NCBI RefSeq assembly: GCF_018476885.1
Contig: NZ_JAHCVJ010000002.1
Location: 1 to 64,000, forward strand
DNA: 64,000 bases
Direction of reading: 5' to 3'
Source of the DNA: Geoanaerobacter pelophilus
Lineage (GTDB): Bacteria; Desulfobacterota; Desulfuromonadia; Geobacterales; DSM-12255
This document shows, one piece after another, positions 16,327 through 25,405 of this stretch (its first letter is position 1; each line of letters opens with the position of its first letter). The translations under genes were made by a program, and so were the position numbers. Below the pieces are notes generated by a model, which saw only the letters and a list, made by a program, of their open reading frames with translations, was not told where the DNA came from and did no database searches.

Positions 16327-19300
16327 TTAGTATGACACACTGTATCCGTTTAGCTTCCTAACAATAAGGAGACAGTCTACAATGTCAATATATCCATCAG
16401 GGTTCGCAACGCCATTATTTAATGGACCAATATCGCCGTGAGCAAGTTGCTGCGGAGTAAGGACTTGAAAGTTCGGCGCATTTGCGTAATCAGGAGCAAC
16501 CTTGGGACCGAATGCGGACACTTTAGTAAGACAAAGGTCTACGTCTGATATATCAAAACTAGCATCAGCATTTAAGTTACCATCTGGGCTAGCAGGAAAT
16601 GACCTTGTCACGTTGCCAGCCGCGTCTTTAGCTACTATGACGGTTGCATATGGATCTCTGGCAGTCAAAGTACCATTTGCTACCGACCATGACCTGCCAG
16701 AGTCAGTATAATTAACGACAGCGGTTGGTATTTCTGCATTAGTTACAGCATCATACACTTTAACTGAAGCACCAGGCTCAATGGTGCCAGAGTAAACAGT
16801 CTGACCGCAAACACCACCCGTTTCCGGGCAAGCGCTAGCACAACCTACCAAAACACCCTGGTTGTAAGTACAATTAATTGAACTGTATTTCGGGCTAAAG
16901 TCAATCTTTGGCGCCGTCTTATCATAAATAATATTTCTAACGACTTGGCTAACTGCTCCGTTTGAATCATTTGCAGAAAGAATTACCGGATATGAACCTT
17001 CTGCATCAAAACTGACATTGAATGGGGCAAGACTGGCAACTACACTAGTAGTGCCCTTAAAGGTAGCAGTCAGAATTACCGCGGTGCCGTCCATGGCCTT
17101 TAACTGATAGGAAGAAGAATTAGAGGCAGTATCAACCTTTGGCTCCACCATTGTAGCCTCAGGATTCGCAGGATCATAAACTAAAGTAACTTTTGCAATT
17201 GAACCATCAGATGCTTCAATCTGAATATCGTTTAACCCGTCTTTTGTCACAGAATCATAATTTAAATTAAATCTCGTACTCCATGTTTTGTTCACAGCAT
17301 CAAACTGATCAACGTTAGCCCCATTTACCTTTAACCAGGTAAGAGGCTTATCAAAAGTACCTGACAAAGACTGTCCATTTGCATTGGTAACAACCGACGC
17401 ATCAGCAACATCCGGCGATGTCATGGCAATCTTTGCCTTGCTCGGATCATAATTAACAAGATTCAGCTTTCTACCATCTTTCTGAGAATCTGGGATTTTG
17501 GTAACATTCCCTGCAAGATCCGTAGCGACGACATTATAGGCAAGAGCGCCAGACATGGCTACACTGAATATCCCGTGATTAGTAATTGTAGCCTGCTTAA
17601 CTTCCAAGGGAGCCACTAAGTCCGGGTCAACCCCTGGGTTGTAAATATTTACGACTACATCTTTAAGCAACCCTTCAGTATCGGAAACCAAACCAGTTAT
17701 ATTTTGAACCTGGTCACTTACTATAGAGTTATGAGCCACGGCAGATATTTTCAATTTCGGCGCAGTTGCATCCAATATAACATTATGCACTGTCTGCTTT
17801 GCAGTGATCGAGTTTTTCGTTGCCTCTACAGTAATACTCTGGTTGTTGCCAGGCTCAAGAGTTAATCCTGCCAGAGTCCAACGAGAATTTGCGACTGCGG
17901 CAGGATAACAGGTAGGACTTGGATTACAAACACTCACTGTATCGGCATCAGTGTCCCCAGCCAAAGACAATGACGCAGTTTTAACATAGTACGGAATAGG
18001 ATCGACTTTTATGGAAGGCCCATTAACAACATAGCGCACGCTTGCAGATTTGCTATCAGTAGATGTAGATGAATTTTGAGCAACTACCGTTATCTGATTA
18101 TCTATAAAACTAGGAGTTGCATATGCGACAAGCCCTGACAGATTGCATGACCATGCCGTTCCATTAACTGTTCCCCTAACAACAGGCACACCATTTAAAA
18201 CACACGAAACAGCAGAACCCGCAGTAACAGTGCCACCAATCGAAACCGATGAGGTATTAACTACATTATATGGAATATCGAGAGTCAGCACAGGAGGAGC
18301 GGGCACACTAGTAACTGGAGTAGTCCCACCATCCACACCATAAACAACAACATTACCCTTGCCATTAACAACAATGAGACGCTTACGCATTTGGTCGAAT
18401 GCAGCATCCACAGGAAGAAACAATTCTCCTTTTGCTGAATCCAAACCATAATCACCAATAAAACCCAAAAATACAGGGCTCGAATTAACATTCGCTACGC
18501 CCGCAGGATCTATAACCTGTATGGTACTATTAAATGTATCAGTTACATACATCCGCTTAAGAGTCACACCATCAGCTGCATACTGAAACGTCACCGACTG
18601 AGGACTCGAAAAGGACAGAGCCCCGGCAGGACCATTAACACCAATACCACGAACATATGTGCCATCTTTTGCATAAAAACGAACACATTTACCGTCAGGA
18701 TTACCCAAAACACGTTCATCAACAACCGCAAGTAAACCACTCTGCTTCTCATAAGCTATAAACGTAGGCACGCTAGTAGGAACCCCTAAATATTTACCTG
18801 TTCCAACCGGGGCACCCCTCACACTAAACACACTTTTATAAGCGCCATCAAACCCAAACTTATTTACCGTTAGCGCCTTAACATCAACAACATAGATACT
18901 ACCTGCCGCCCCAACACCATCATCTACCGTAATACCATCAGCGAACCCAAAACTAGCCTCTTGACCAGAGCTATTTTTAAGACGTGTAATCTCAAGACCA
19001 CTAACAGAATCTATAATAGCCGCAAACGAATGAATATAATCGGCAATGGTGACGGCAAGATTCCCATTAGGCAACTCCACAATCGACTGAGGTATCCCGG
19101 CAGTTTTAATCCTTCGCAGCAATACCCCAGAAGCATTATATTTCATAATTCCACTATTACGTGGATCAGAAACGTAAAACCCTCCATCAGCACAAACCGT
19201 AATCCTGATTGGAGCCCGCAGCTCAGTAGCAGCTGCCCCCAAAGAACTTGCCCACGTAGGCATTGAAATCGCTGCAGCAGTCATAGGCAGCGAAATAACT

Positions 19301-19356
19301 GCCACTATCAGCGAGATGACCAGCAATGTTAGTTTAGTTTGAACTCGTGCCGCCAT
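16327..19356 (-). CDS. Secreted NHL-repeat protein with Ig-like and dockerin-like C-terminus
   Basis: Predicted 1,009-residue exported protein; GGAGG lies seven bases before the ATG. Residues 1-29 form a signal peptide. Residues about 45-340 look like an NHL beta-propeller, with recurring patterns such as GGFYVSDPRNSGIMKY and NVVVYGVDGG. Residues about 350-920 consist of repeated beta-sandwich (Ig-like) modules of the type seen in bacterial surface proteins. The last 80 residues hold two calcium-loop-like motifs (NADASFDISDVDLCL and NPDGYIDIVDCLLI) resembling dockerin type I or EF-hand repeats. It carries no haem motif. It heads the cytochrome operon behind a sigma-54-like promoter. A role as extracellular scaffold or docking surface for the giant cytochromes is inference from position and architecture. 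Confidence 0.85.
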   Translation of the reverse strand: MAARVQTKLTLLVISLIVAVISLPMTAAAISMPTWASSLGAAATELRAPIRITVCADGGFYVSDPRNSGIMKYNASGVLLRRIKTAGIPQSIVELPNGNLAVTIADYIHSFAAIIDSVSGLEITRLKNSSGQEASFGFADGITVDDGVGAAGSIYVVDVKALTVNKFGFDGAYKSVFSVRGAPVGTGKYLGVPTSVPTFIAYEKQSGLLAVVDERVLGNPDGKCVRFYAKDGTYVRGIGVNGPAGALSFSSPQSVTFQYAADGVTLKRMYVTDTFNSTIQVIDPAGVANVNSSPVFLGFIGDYGLDSAKGELFLPVDAAFDQMRKRLIVVNGKGNVVVYGVDGGTTPVTSVPAPPVLTLDIPYNVVNTSSVSIGGTVTAGSAVSCVLNGVPVVRGTVNGTAWSCNLSGLVAYATPSFIDNQITVVAQNSSTSTDSKSASVRYVVNGPSIKVDPIPYYVKTASLSLAGDTDADTVSVCNPSPTCYPAAVANSRWTLAGLTLEPGNNQSITVEATKNSITAKQTVHNVILDATAPKLKISAVAHNSIVSDQVQNITGLVSDTEGLLKDVVVNIYNPGVDPDLVAPLEVKQATITNHGIFSVAMSGALAYNVVATDLAGNVTKIPDSQKDGRKLNLVNYDPSKAKIAMTSPDVADASVVTNANGQSLSGTFDKPLTWLKVNGANVDQFDAVNKTWSTRFNLNYDSVTKDGLNDIQIEASDGSIAKVTLVYDPANPEATMVEPKVDTASNSSSYQLKAMDGTAVILTATFKGTTSVVASLAPFNVSFDAEGSYPVILSANDSNGAVSQVVRNIIYDKTAPKIDFSPKYSSINCTYNQGVLVGCASACPETGGVCGQTVYSGTIEPGASVKVYDAVTNAEIPTAVVNYTDSGRSWSVANGTLTARDPYATVIVAKDAAGNVTRSFPASPDGNLNADASFDISDVDLCLTKVSAFGPKVAPDYANAPNFQVLTPQQLAHGDIGPLNNGVANPDGYIDIVDCLLIVRKLNGYSVSY

Positions 19357-19429
19357 TTTATTTCCTCCGGTTTTATTGGAGATTCGTTACTTGTTATTTT
19401 GGTTTCCAGGGTTACAGTATTAACATTAA

Positions 19430-19445
19430 TGCAACATAGATGCCT
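19430..19445 (-). promoter_or_regulatory. Sigma-54-like promoter of the NHL/27-haem operon
   Basis: The minus strand reads AGGCAT-CTATG-TTGCA. GG and GC are spaced 10 bp apart as required and the TTGCA box is intact, with two differences in the TGGCAC box. It lies 74 bp before the NHL start codon and next to an NtrC-type regulator gene. I did not find a clear dyad that could be the activator site. Confidence 0.6.
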
Positions 19446-19558
19446 ATAACTTGCAGCCTGCTGGCAGTATTTTCTACTAAGCAGCTTAACAGCATCAATA
19501 TCCACTCATTCCGTACAGTTAGCAGGCATTTATGTATTGCGTTGGCATTATAGCCAAG

Positions 19559-20932
19559 TTATTTCAGAAAACCAAACTTTTTCATCCTGTACCTGAAAGC
19601 ATCAATACCCAGATTTAGTTTTTTTGCAGCCTTAGACTGATTCCAGTCGCAGTTTTCGAGAGCTTGTCGAATCAACTCCTTTTCAACCTCTTCGATATCA
19701 ACACCTTCTGGTGGCAGCTTAAAGGTGGTTGTTTGCGGAACCGCAGAAGCAGATGATTTTGCTACGATTTCTAACGGTAGATGTTCTAGAAGCAGGGTGT
19801 CTTCATTCCCTAAGATTATTGCCCGCTCAATAACATTTTTAAGCTCTCTCACGTTCCCGGGCCAATTGTAGTCTGCCAGCATTTTCTCAGCTAAGCCAGA
19901 TATCCCTTTTACACACTTATTGAACTCTTTATTGAACACATCGATAAAATGTTGAGCAAGGAGCAGAATGTCATCTTTGCGCTCCCTCAGGGGAGGAAGA
20001 TATATGGGAATGACTTGCAGGCGGTAGTAAAGGTCATTTCTAAAGTTTTTCTCTTCTATCGCTTTTAGCAGGTCTCTGTTAGTTGCAGAAATAATCCTGA
20101 CATCAACAGATATCGCTTTAGTACCTCCGATCCTCCTGAAATTTCTATCTTCAAGAAACCGCAGCAGCTTTGCCTGCATCCCAAAATCCATATCACCAAT
20201 TTCATCAAGAAACACCGTGCCGCCATCGGCCAGTTCAAACAGGCCCTTCTTCGTCACTTTGGCGTCAGTAAAGGACCCCTTTTCGTGGCCGAAAAGCTCA
20301 CTCTCAAGCAACGTAGCAGGAACAGCGGCACAGTTAATGGCGACAAACGGCTTTTCTGATCGGCTCGAAGCAAAATGCACCCATTTCGCAACTAACTCCT
20401 TACCAGTACCAGATTCCCCTTGAATCAGAACGGTGGAAGCTTCGCTTTTAGCAACCTTTTGCATCATATCCAGGACATTCGCCATATGACGACTTTTTCC
20501 TATAATATTCGGGGAGCCAAATTTCTTATGCTCACTTCTGAGGCTAGCAACTTCTCGGCGAAGGTCCGAAGTCTCAAGGGCCTTTTTAATGACGATTGCC
20601 ATTTCTTCCAGATTAAACGGCTTATTTATATAATCATAAGCCCCAAGTCGCATAGCAGTAACTGCCGTTTCAAGGGCTCCCTGTGCCGTCACCATGATCA
20701 CAACGATATCTTCGTCATTTTCTTTTATTTTTTCGAGGACTTGAATCCCGTTCAACCCAGGGAGCTGCACATCGAGAAGAACAAGATCAGGCTGCTCTTC
20801 ACGGGCTATTCTTAAGGCATCCTCACCAGTCCCAGCGGTCAACACGTCATAACCCTGTTTTTTAAGATTTTGCTCAAGGGACCAGCGAATCAGGTGCTCG
20901 TCATCGACAACGAGGATACGTGTTTTTTTCAT
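19559..20932 (-). CDS. NtrC-family sigma-54 response regulator
   Basis: 457 residues in the usual order for the family. The receiver domain (residues 1-120) has the phospho-acceptor Asp54 and a KPF motif. The AAA+ sigma-54 activation domain (about 142-370) has Walker A GESGTGKE near 172 and Walker B FLDEIGD. A Fis-type helix-turn-helix closes the protein. The sigma-54 contact loop reads GSFTDA (residues 219-224) rather than GAFTGA. The start codon overlaps the stop of the sensor kinase gene by 4 bp, so the two form a two-component system. It lies immediately upstream of the NHL/cytochrome locus and its sigma-54-like promoters, which are its likely targets. Confidence 0.93.
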   Translation of the reverse strand: MKKTRILVVDDEHLIRWSLEQNLKKQGYDVLTAGTGEDALRIAREEQPDLVLLDVQLPGLNGIQVLEKIKENDEDIVVIMVTAQGALETAVTAMRLGAYDYINKPFNLEEMAIVIKKALETSDLRREVASLRSEHKKFGSPNIIGKSRHMANVLDMMQKVAKSEASTVLIQGESGTGKELVAKWVHFASSRSEKPFVAINCAAVPATLLESELFGHEKGSFTDAKVTKKGLFELADGGTVFLDEIGDMDFGMQAKLLRFLEDRNFRRIGGTKAISVDVRIISATNRDLLKAIEEKNFRNDLYYRLQVIPIYLPPLRERKDDILLLAQHFIDVFNKEFNKCVKGISGLAEKMLADYNWPGNVRELKNVIERAIILGNEDTLLLEHLPLEIVAKSSASAVPQTTTFKLPPEGVDIEEVEKELIRQALENCDWNQSKAAKKLNLGIDAFRYRMKKFGFLK

Positions 20933-22458
20933 TGCAGCTCCTTTACATCTTGAATCGCGACCGGTGGCAGCCCATTATCATTGCGCAAATCCGTTTTCAG
21001 GACCCCCGGGAGATCGATTATGAATTTAGTTCCCTTGCCACACTCGCTTGTCACATTAAGTACACCATTGTGCTGACTAACAATCTTGTGACAAATTGCC
21101 AGTCCTAATCCTGTTCCTTGTGCTTTGGTAGTAAAAAACGGGGTGAACAGCTTTTCCAGAACTTGGTCCGGAATTCCTTCACCGGTATCGGCAATAGTAA
21201 TGTGAACAAAGAGCTTACCCTCAACCTCTGACTGCTCGGTTACCAAGGTCAATTCGCCCCCCCCCGGCATTGCCTGAAAGGCATTGAGAATAAGATTGAG
21301 AAAAACCTGCTGCATCTGCTTTGGGTCAACATAAACGTAAGGGAGATCTTCGGCAATCAGGAGTTTCTTATCTATATGTTTGCCTCCTTTATACTGGGAA
21401 GCAAAAACCAACGTCTTATTCAAAATCGCATTTATGTCAGCGTAAACAAATTCAGGGGGAGAAGGCTTCCCGAAAAACAACATATCATTTACTGTCTTAT
21501 CAAGTCGCTTAACCTGATCAAGAACCTCGTTCAGAATATCAGCACGAGGGTCTGCTTTGTCAAAATCCTCCTTGATAATGCTTATTGCTGCGGCTATCCC
21601 GGTAAGAGGGTTCTTTATTTCATGGGCAATTCCTGCCGCCATCTCCCCAACCGAAGCCAAGCGATCGGCTCGCTCCATCTGTTGGAAGTGAAACTGCTCC
21701 AATTCCTTCTTGGCGATATCGAGACGGTCAACCATTGAGTCAAAGCTCTTAGCCAACTGCCCCACTTCATCCTTGCCAATATAGTGCATGCGAACGGTAA
21801 GATCGCCCCTCTCAACTTTCTCCATATTGTTTACGAGCAGGTTTAAAGGCTTGCGTACGAACTTTAGCAACACCATAGATATGGCGATTGAGAGGAAAGA
21901 GATTATTGCAGCGGTCGAAATAAAAAAGAGCTTGGTCGCCTCCAGCATCCGTTTCTGTGTCTCTGAAAGCGAATAGTTGACATTAAGCACGCCGATGACT
22001 CTTGCCTTATGACCGTGACAGGCATGGCAGGGTTCTTCATTGTAAATGGGCTTTATCATCTTGAGAAGGTCGCCAACCCCATCGACTGTATAAACCCCTT
22101 CTTTCTTATTATGCACAAAAAGATTGTAGTCCGAGCGATCAACCGGCTTGCCCACTTCCATCGGGTGGGAAGAACGCAGGACAATACCATGGGGATGAAA
22201 GATTCTAACGCTGGTCAGCTTTGGGTTTTGTCCTACCATTTCGAGAATTACCTGGACATCTTCAGTATTCCCGATGCGCATGGAGTTATAAATACTGGCT
22301 TCAACAGTACGCAACAGCAGATCCGTGTTTTCTCGTGCAGAATTAATAAGTTGCGTCTGCTCTTTTCTGAGATTCAAAAAAGCAAAAAAACTTATGCCAA
22401 AGGCCAGCAAAGTAATCGATATGCATATGACCCTGGTTGTCAGGCTACGAAATATCAA
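20929..22458 (-). CDS. Membrane histidine kinase with a haem-binding CHACH sensor motif
   Basis: 509 residues. The start is a TTG preceded by GGAG five bases upstream; a nearby ATG is out of frame. Transmembrane segments lie at about 9-28 and 175-198, enclosing a periplasmic domain. A CHACH motif (C144-H148) in that domain fits covalent c-type haem attachment, as in the haem-containing PAS-like sensors known from Geobacter. A HAMP segment (about 200-250), HisKA with His279 in GIAHEIKNP, and a HATPase with N, G1 (DTGEGIPD) and G2 (GTGLGL) boxes follow. The response regulator gene overlaps its end. Inference: it senses periplasmic redox state or a haem ligand and tunes the cytochrome genes. Confidence 0.92.
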   Translation of the reverse strand: MIFRSLTTRVICISITLLAFGISFFAFLNLRKEQTQLINSARENTDLLLRTVEASIYNSMRIGNTEDVQVILEMVGQNPKLTSVRIFHPHGIVLRSSHPMEVGKPVDRSDYNLFVHNKKEGVYTVDGVGDLLKMIKPIYNEEPCHACHGHKARVIGVLNVNYSLSETQKRMLEATKLFFISTAAIISFLSIAISMVLLKFVRKPLNLLVNNMEKVERGDLTVRMHYIGKDEVGQLAKSFDSMVDRLDIAKKELEQFHFQQMERADRLASVGEMAAGIAHEIKNPLTGIAAAISIIKEDFDKADPRADILNEVLDQVKRLDKTVNDMLFFGKPSPPEFVYADINAILNKTLVFASQYKGGKHIDKKLLIAEDLPYVYVDPKQMQQVFLNLILNAFQAMPGGGELTLVTEQSEVEGKLFVHITIADTGEGIPDQVLEKLFTPFFTTKAQGTGLGLAICHKIVSQHNGVLNVTSECGKGTKFIIDLPGVLKTDLRNDNGLPPVAIQDVKELQ

Positions 22459-22513
22459 CCATGCTCCTTTAAAACAAAAGATTTAAGGTAAGAGTGAATA
22501 AAAGCTGGGCAAC

Positions 22514-22541
22514 TTATTAAATGACTGAACAACACAGTCAA
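22514..22541 (-). promoter_or_regulatory. Sigma-70-like promoter of the two-component operon
   Basis: On the minus strand TTGACT (22536-22541) and TAATAA (22514-22519) are separated by 16 bp, about 55 bp before the TTG start of the kinase gene. Confidence 0.45.
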
Positions 22542-22549
22542 AGAATTGA

Positions 22550-23116
22550 TCATTTCAAAAATGGAGATTTCGGCATTTCTACTTTCAGTGATCCCTGCTG
22601 TGGGGACAACCCATAGACAAACTGCCAATCACTGTATTTGGTCTTGCCCTCGAACGCCTTGTAATCCTCAGAAAACCCTGACTGTTTCAAAGGAGCCTCA
22701 TCACTCTTGCTTTTTACACCGATAACGCCGGTAAAGGGTTTACTTTTACCGGTGCTATCTTTAACTGGACCGTTAATGACTTCCCAATCTTTACCGGTCA
22801 CAGGATCAATGTAGAGCTGCCTAAGCCACCGCGTTGTTGTCAGCTCGCGCGGGTCCTTGAGCAGGTCTTTCAACTCACGGAGTCCTGTCGGAGGGTGTCT
22901 CGTCCCGCCACTTCCGTTTTTGGGATCATCGTAGTACCGCGTGATGGCAGCCCTGATCTGTGATCCCCTGAAAAACAGCTCTTCCTCTCGCTCTCGCTTC
23001 ATAAGAGCGGTCCAGCTCTGACCGACCATGCCCAGCATTATCCCCATGATCATAATTGCGAACAGTGCGGCCAGGTAGGTAAATCCCCCGCAATATTTAC
23101 GGGTAAAATAGGACAT
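22550..23116 (-). CDS. Type II secretion/type IV pilus pseudopilin-like protein
   Basis: 188 residues. The N-terminus has the shape of a prepilin: a short basic leader ending in CGG, then FTYLAALFAIMIMGIMLGMVG as a hydrophobic helix (about residues 12-32). The usual conserved Glu5 of class III signal peptides is not evident, as Y-L-A takes the place of x-L-x-E. A soluble domain with DPxTGKDWEV and a proline-rich tail follows, as in GspG-like pseudopilins. The start codon overlaps the stop of the transketolase gene by one base (TAATG), so the pair is translationally coupled. Geobacter pseudopilins such as OxpG take part in exporting metal-reduction proteins; any such link here is only by analogy. 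Confidence 0.72.
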   Translation of the reverse strand: MSYFTRKYCGGFTYLAALFAIMIMGIMLGMVGQSWTALMKREREEELFFRGSQIRAAITRYYDDPKNGSGGTRHPPTGLRELKDLLKDPRELTTTRWLRQLYIDPVTGKDWEVINGPVKDSTGKSKPFTGVIGVKSKSDEAPLKQSGFSEDYKAFEGKTKYSDWQFVYGLSPQQGSLKVEMPKSPFLK

Positions 23117-24054
23117 TACTTCCTCTTGAGAGCTTCCCGCGCCGCACCAGCAAGATCGTCAGCGGTAAGCTCAAAATATTTGAGCAATTCTTCCGCCTTT
23201 CCTGAGGTGCCGAAACGGTCCTTGACCCCCAGGCGGTGAACAGGAACCGGGCAATGCTCGGATAACAGCTCAGCAACAGCGCCCCCCAGACCGCCGATAA
23301 TCGAATGCTCTTCGGCAGTTATTATCAACTGGGTCTCTTTGGCCGCCTTGACCAGAATATCTTGGTCAAGAGGCTTGACGGTCCCGATATGAACGACTCT
23401 GGCCGAGATGCCCTCTGACTTAAGTGCCTCTGCAGCCTTCACCGCAGCCGAAGTCATCAAACCGGTCGTCACAAAGGTCAGATCACTGCCGGTAACCAGT
23501 TCACTCCCTTTGCCAATAGCAAAGGAATAGTCTTTCGGGAAAACAGTCGGAACCTTGTTGCGCCCGAGTCGGACATATACCGGCCCCTTGTAATCAGCAA
23601 TGGCCTTAATGGCGGCCTTTGTTTCTACGCCGTCTGCAGGGACGATCACCGTCATGTTAGGGATTGCCCGCATAATTGCGATATCTTCCACCGACTGATG
23701 CGACCCACCGTCTTCACCGACAGTCACACCACCGTGCGTTGCAACGACTTTCACGTTTGCTTTCGGGTAGGCAACTGACTGGCGAATCTGCTCCCAAGCT
23801 CTGCCGGAAGCAAAAATAGCAAAGGTTGAAACAAAAGGAATCTTGCCAATTGCAGCTAGCCCGGCAGCAGTGACAACCATATTTGCCTCGGCAATCCCCA
23901 TATTGAAAAAACGGTCCGGAAATTTTTTGCCAAATACAGCTGTTTTAGTCGATCCGGAAAGGTCGGCATCCAGAACCACTATTCGTTCATTGTCCTGCCC
24001 GAGTTCGGCAAGAACCTCTCCGTAGGCATCCCTGGTGGCCATCATATCGCTCAT
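23116..24054 (-). CDS. Transketolase, C-terminal subunit
   Basis: About 312 residues from the ATG at 24054, where the conserved sequence begins; an open frame extends further upstream but lacks family-like sequence. It contains the pyrimidine-binding and C-terminal domains of a thiamine diphosphate transketolase (patterns such as VVLDADLSGS, GVTVGEDGGSHQ and FGTSGKAEELL). Such two-gene transketolases are common in bacteria and archaea. With the N-terminal subunit encoded 67 bp upstream it should form the active enzyme of the non-oxidative pentose phosphate pathway, moving two-carbon ketol units between sugar phosphates. The last base of its stop codon begins a pseudopilin-like gene, an unexpected partner. 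Confidence 0.9.
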   Translation of the reverse strand: MSDMMATRDAYGEVLAELGQDNERIVVLDADLSGSTKTAVFGKKFPDRFFNMGIAEANMVVTAAGLAAIGKIPFVSTFAIFASGRAWEQIRQSVAYPKANVKVVATHGGVTVGEDGGSHQSVEDIAIMRAIPNMTVIVPADGVETKAAIKAIADYKGPVYVRLGRNKVPTVFPKDYSFAIGKGSELVTGSDLTFVTTGLMTSAAVKAAEALKSEGISARVVHIGTVKPLDQDILVKAAKETQLIITAEEHSIIGGLGGAVAELLSEHCPVPVHRLGVKDRFGTSGKAEELLKYFELTADDLAGAAREALKRK

Positions 24055-24121
24055 ATTGATAAACATCCTTTCAATTAACGTGGAAAAAAGCGGCGTTCCA
24101 ACCGACGGTAACCAGGGCTCG

Positions 24122-24952
24122 CTACAGATTGCACTGTTCACCGAGGCACTCAAGTGCCCTCGGCAGCTCGTCATCGCTAGGAGTCACACCATGGTAAGAC
24201 GCCTTGTTTTCGAAGAAAGACACTCCTTTGCCCTTTACTGTCCGGGCAACAATCACTGTCGGCTTTCCGGTCAGGCTCTTTGCCTGCTCAAAGGCATCTA
24301 TGATGGCTCCGATATCGTGACCATCGATTTCAATAGTGTGCCAGCCAAAAGCACGGAATTTGTCAGCAATCGGTGCGACCGCCATTACACGATCGACCTC
24401 ACCATCAATTTGCAACCCGTTGGCATCTACTATTGCGCACAGGTTGTCCAACTTGTAATGGGCGGCAGCCATTGCAGCTTCCCATACCTGCCCTTCCTGC
24501 AGCTCACCATCACCCAGAACGGCGTAGACGTGATTAGGTTTACCGTCGAGCTTAAGCCCCATTGCCATACCGTTGGCTAATGAAAGCCCCTGGCCCAAAG
24601 ATCCTGTGCACACCTCTACACCTGGGGTAACCTTGCTGTCCGGGTGACCCTGGAGATGACTCCCCAGGCGACGGAGCATCATCAAATCTTCTTTTGGGAA
24701 ATAACCCGCCTCGGCAAGGGCAACGTACTGCGCCGGAGCGGCATGCCCTTTACTCAAAACAAAGCGGTCACGGCCATCCCACTGAGGATTTGCAGAGTCA
24801 TGGCGCATGGTGTGAAAATAAAGAACCGTGATAATGTCGATTGCCGACAGAGAACCACCGGTATGGCCAGACTGGGATTTGTGCAGGGTCTTGATTATGG
24901 AAACACGCAGAGAGCGCGCCTTATCCTCAAGTTTTGCAATGGTTTCTTTCAC
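24122..24952 (-). CDS. Transketolase, N-terminal subunit
   Basis: 276 residues starting at a GTG. It has the thiamine diphosphate-binding half of transketolase: HKSQSGHTGGSLSAIDI near the N-terminus, the SKGHAAPAQY loop, and the GDGELQEGQVWEA motif that binds the cofactor through Mg2+. About 276 residues is the usual size for the split form. The C-terminal subunit gene follows on the same strand. Together they catalyse ketol transfer in the pentose phosphate pathway in the cytoplasm. Confidence 0.93.
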   Translation of the reverse strand: MKETIAKLEDKARSLRVSIIKTLHKSQSGHTGGSLSAIDIITVLYFHTMRHDSANPQWDGRDRFVLSKGHAAPAQYVALAEAGYFPKEDLMMLRRLGSHLQGHPDSKVTPGVEVCTGSLGQGLSLANGMAMGLKLDGKPNHVYAVLGDGELQEGQVWEAAMAAAHYKLDNLCAIVDANGLQIDGEVDRVMAVAPIADKFRAFGWHTIEIDGHDIGAIIDAFEQAKSLTGKPTVIVARTVKGKGVSFFENKASYHGVTPSDDELPRALECLGEQCNL

Positions 24953-25042
24953 GGGGAAACAGTCCTTTCTTGAGAAATCTTATTTTTGAGGTATTGCAAC
25001 AAATCCTTGAGGGGGGATAGCATGGCATCCATGGCCAACCGC

Positions 25043-25315
25043 TTATCCCTTGAGAGTTGCTATCCGATCGTCAAATTCTCCATTTTTTAGACTGCGAAGC
25101 ATCTCCTTGTGCTGATCCTTCATCAGATCCTCAACCACCTTGTCCAGGTGATCAATCTTAATTATGTCGGCATAGCTGGTTTTTTTCGATGCCAGAATTG
25201 TCCCTTCGCAGTAAAGCAAGGTCGTAATCTGGGGGTTGGCTGTACCGCTGTCCTCAGTCTGCACGTGATAGACAACGCCTTTATACATGACATTATGATT
25301 AAACCCTACGACCAT
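25043..25315 (-). CDS. Conserved hypothetical protein
   Basis: About 90 residues from the ATG at 25315; an in-frame ATG 11 codons upstream is possible but adds no conserved sequence. The protein starts MVVGFNHNVMYKGVVYHVQ and continues with a beta-rich segment (TLLYCEGTILASKKTSY) and a charged helical tail. No signal peptide, membrane segment or metal motif is seen. I believe similar small proteins occur in other Geobacter genomes, but I cannot name a function. It sits between the split transketolase and the methionine synthase gene on the same strand. Confidence 0.65.
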   Translation of the reverse strand: MVVGFNHNVMYKGVVYHVQTEDSGTANPQITTLLYCEGTILASKKTSYADIIKIDHLDKVVEDLMKDQHKEMLRSLKNGEFDDRIATLKG

Positions 25316-25405
25316 AGCTTTATACCATCCGCCTATACAGTCCGCCAAATCGCGTAGGGGCTAACGTATCATACCCACAGCACAGTTGCAATATTCTAAA
25401 ACCGA

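Noticed and set aside
1-22458. A porin-cytochrome outer-membrane conduit (Ext or Omb type)
   Set aside because: I found no beta-barrel porin gene or lipoprotein signal with a cytochrome domain in this part; it could lie beyond the left edge.
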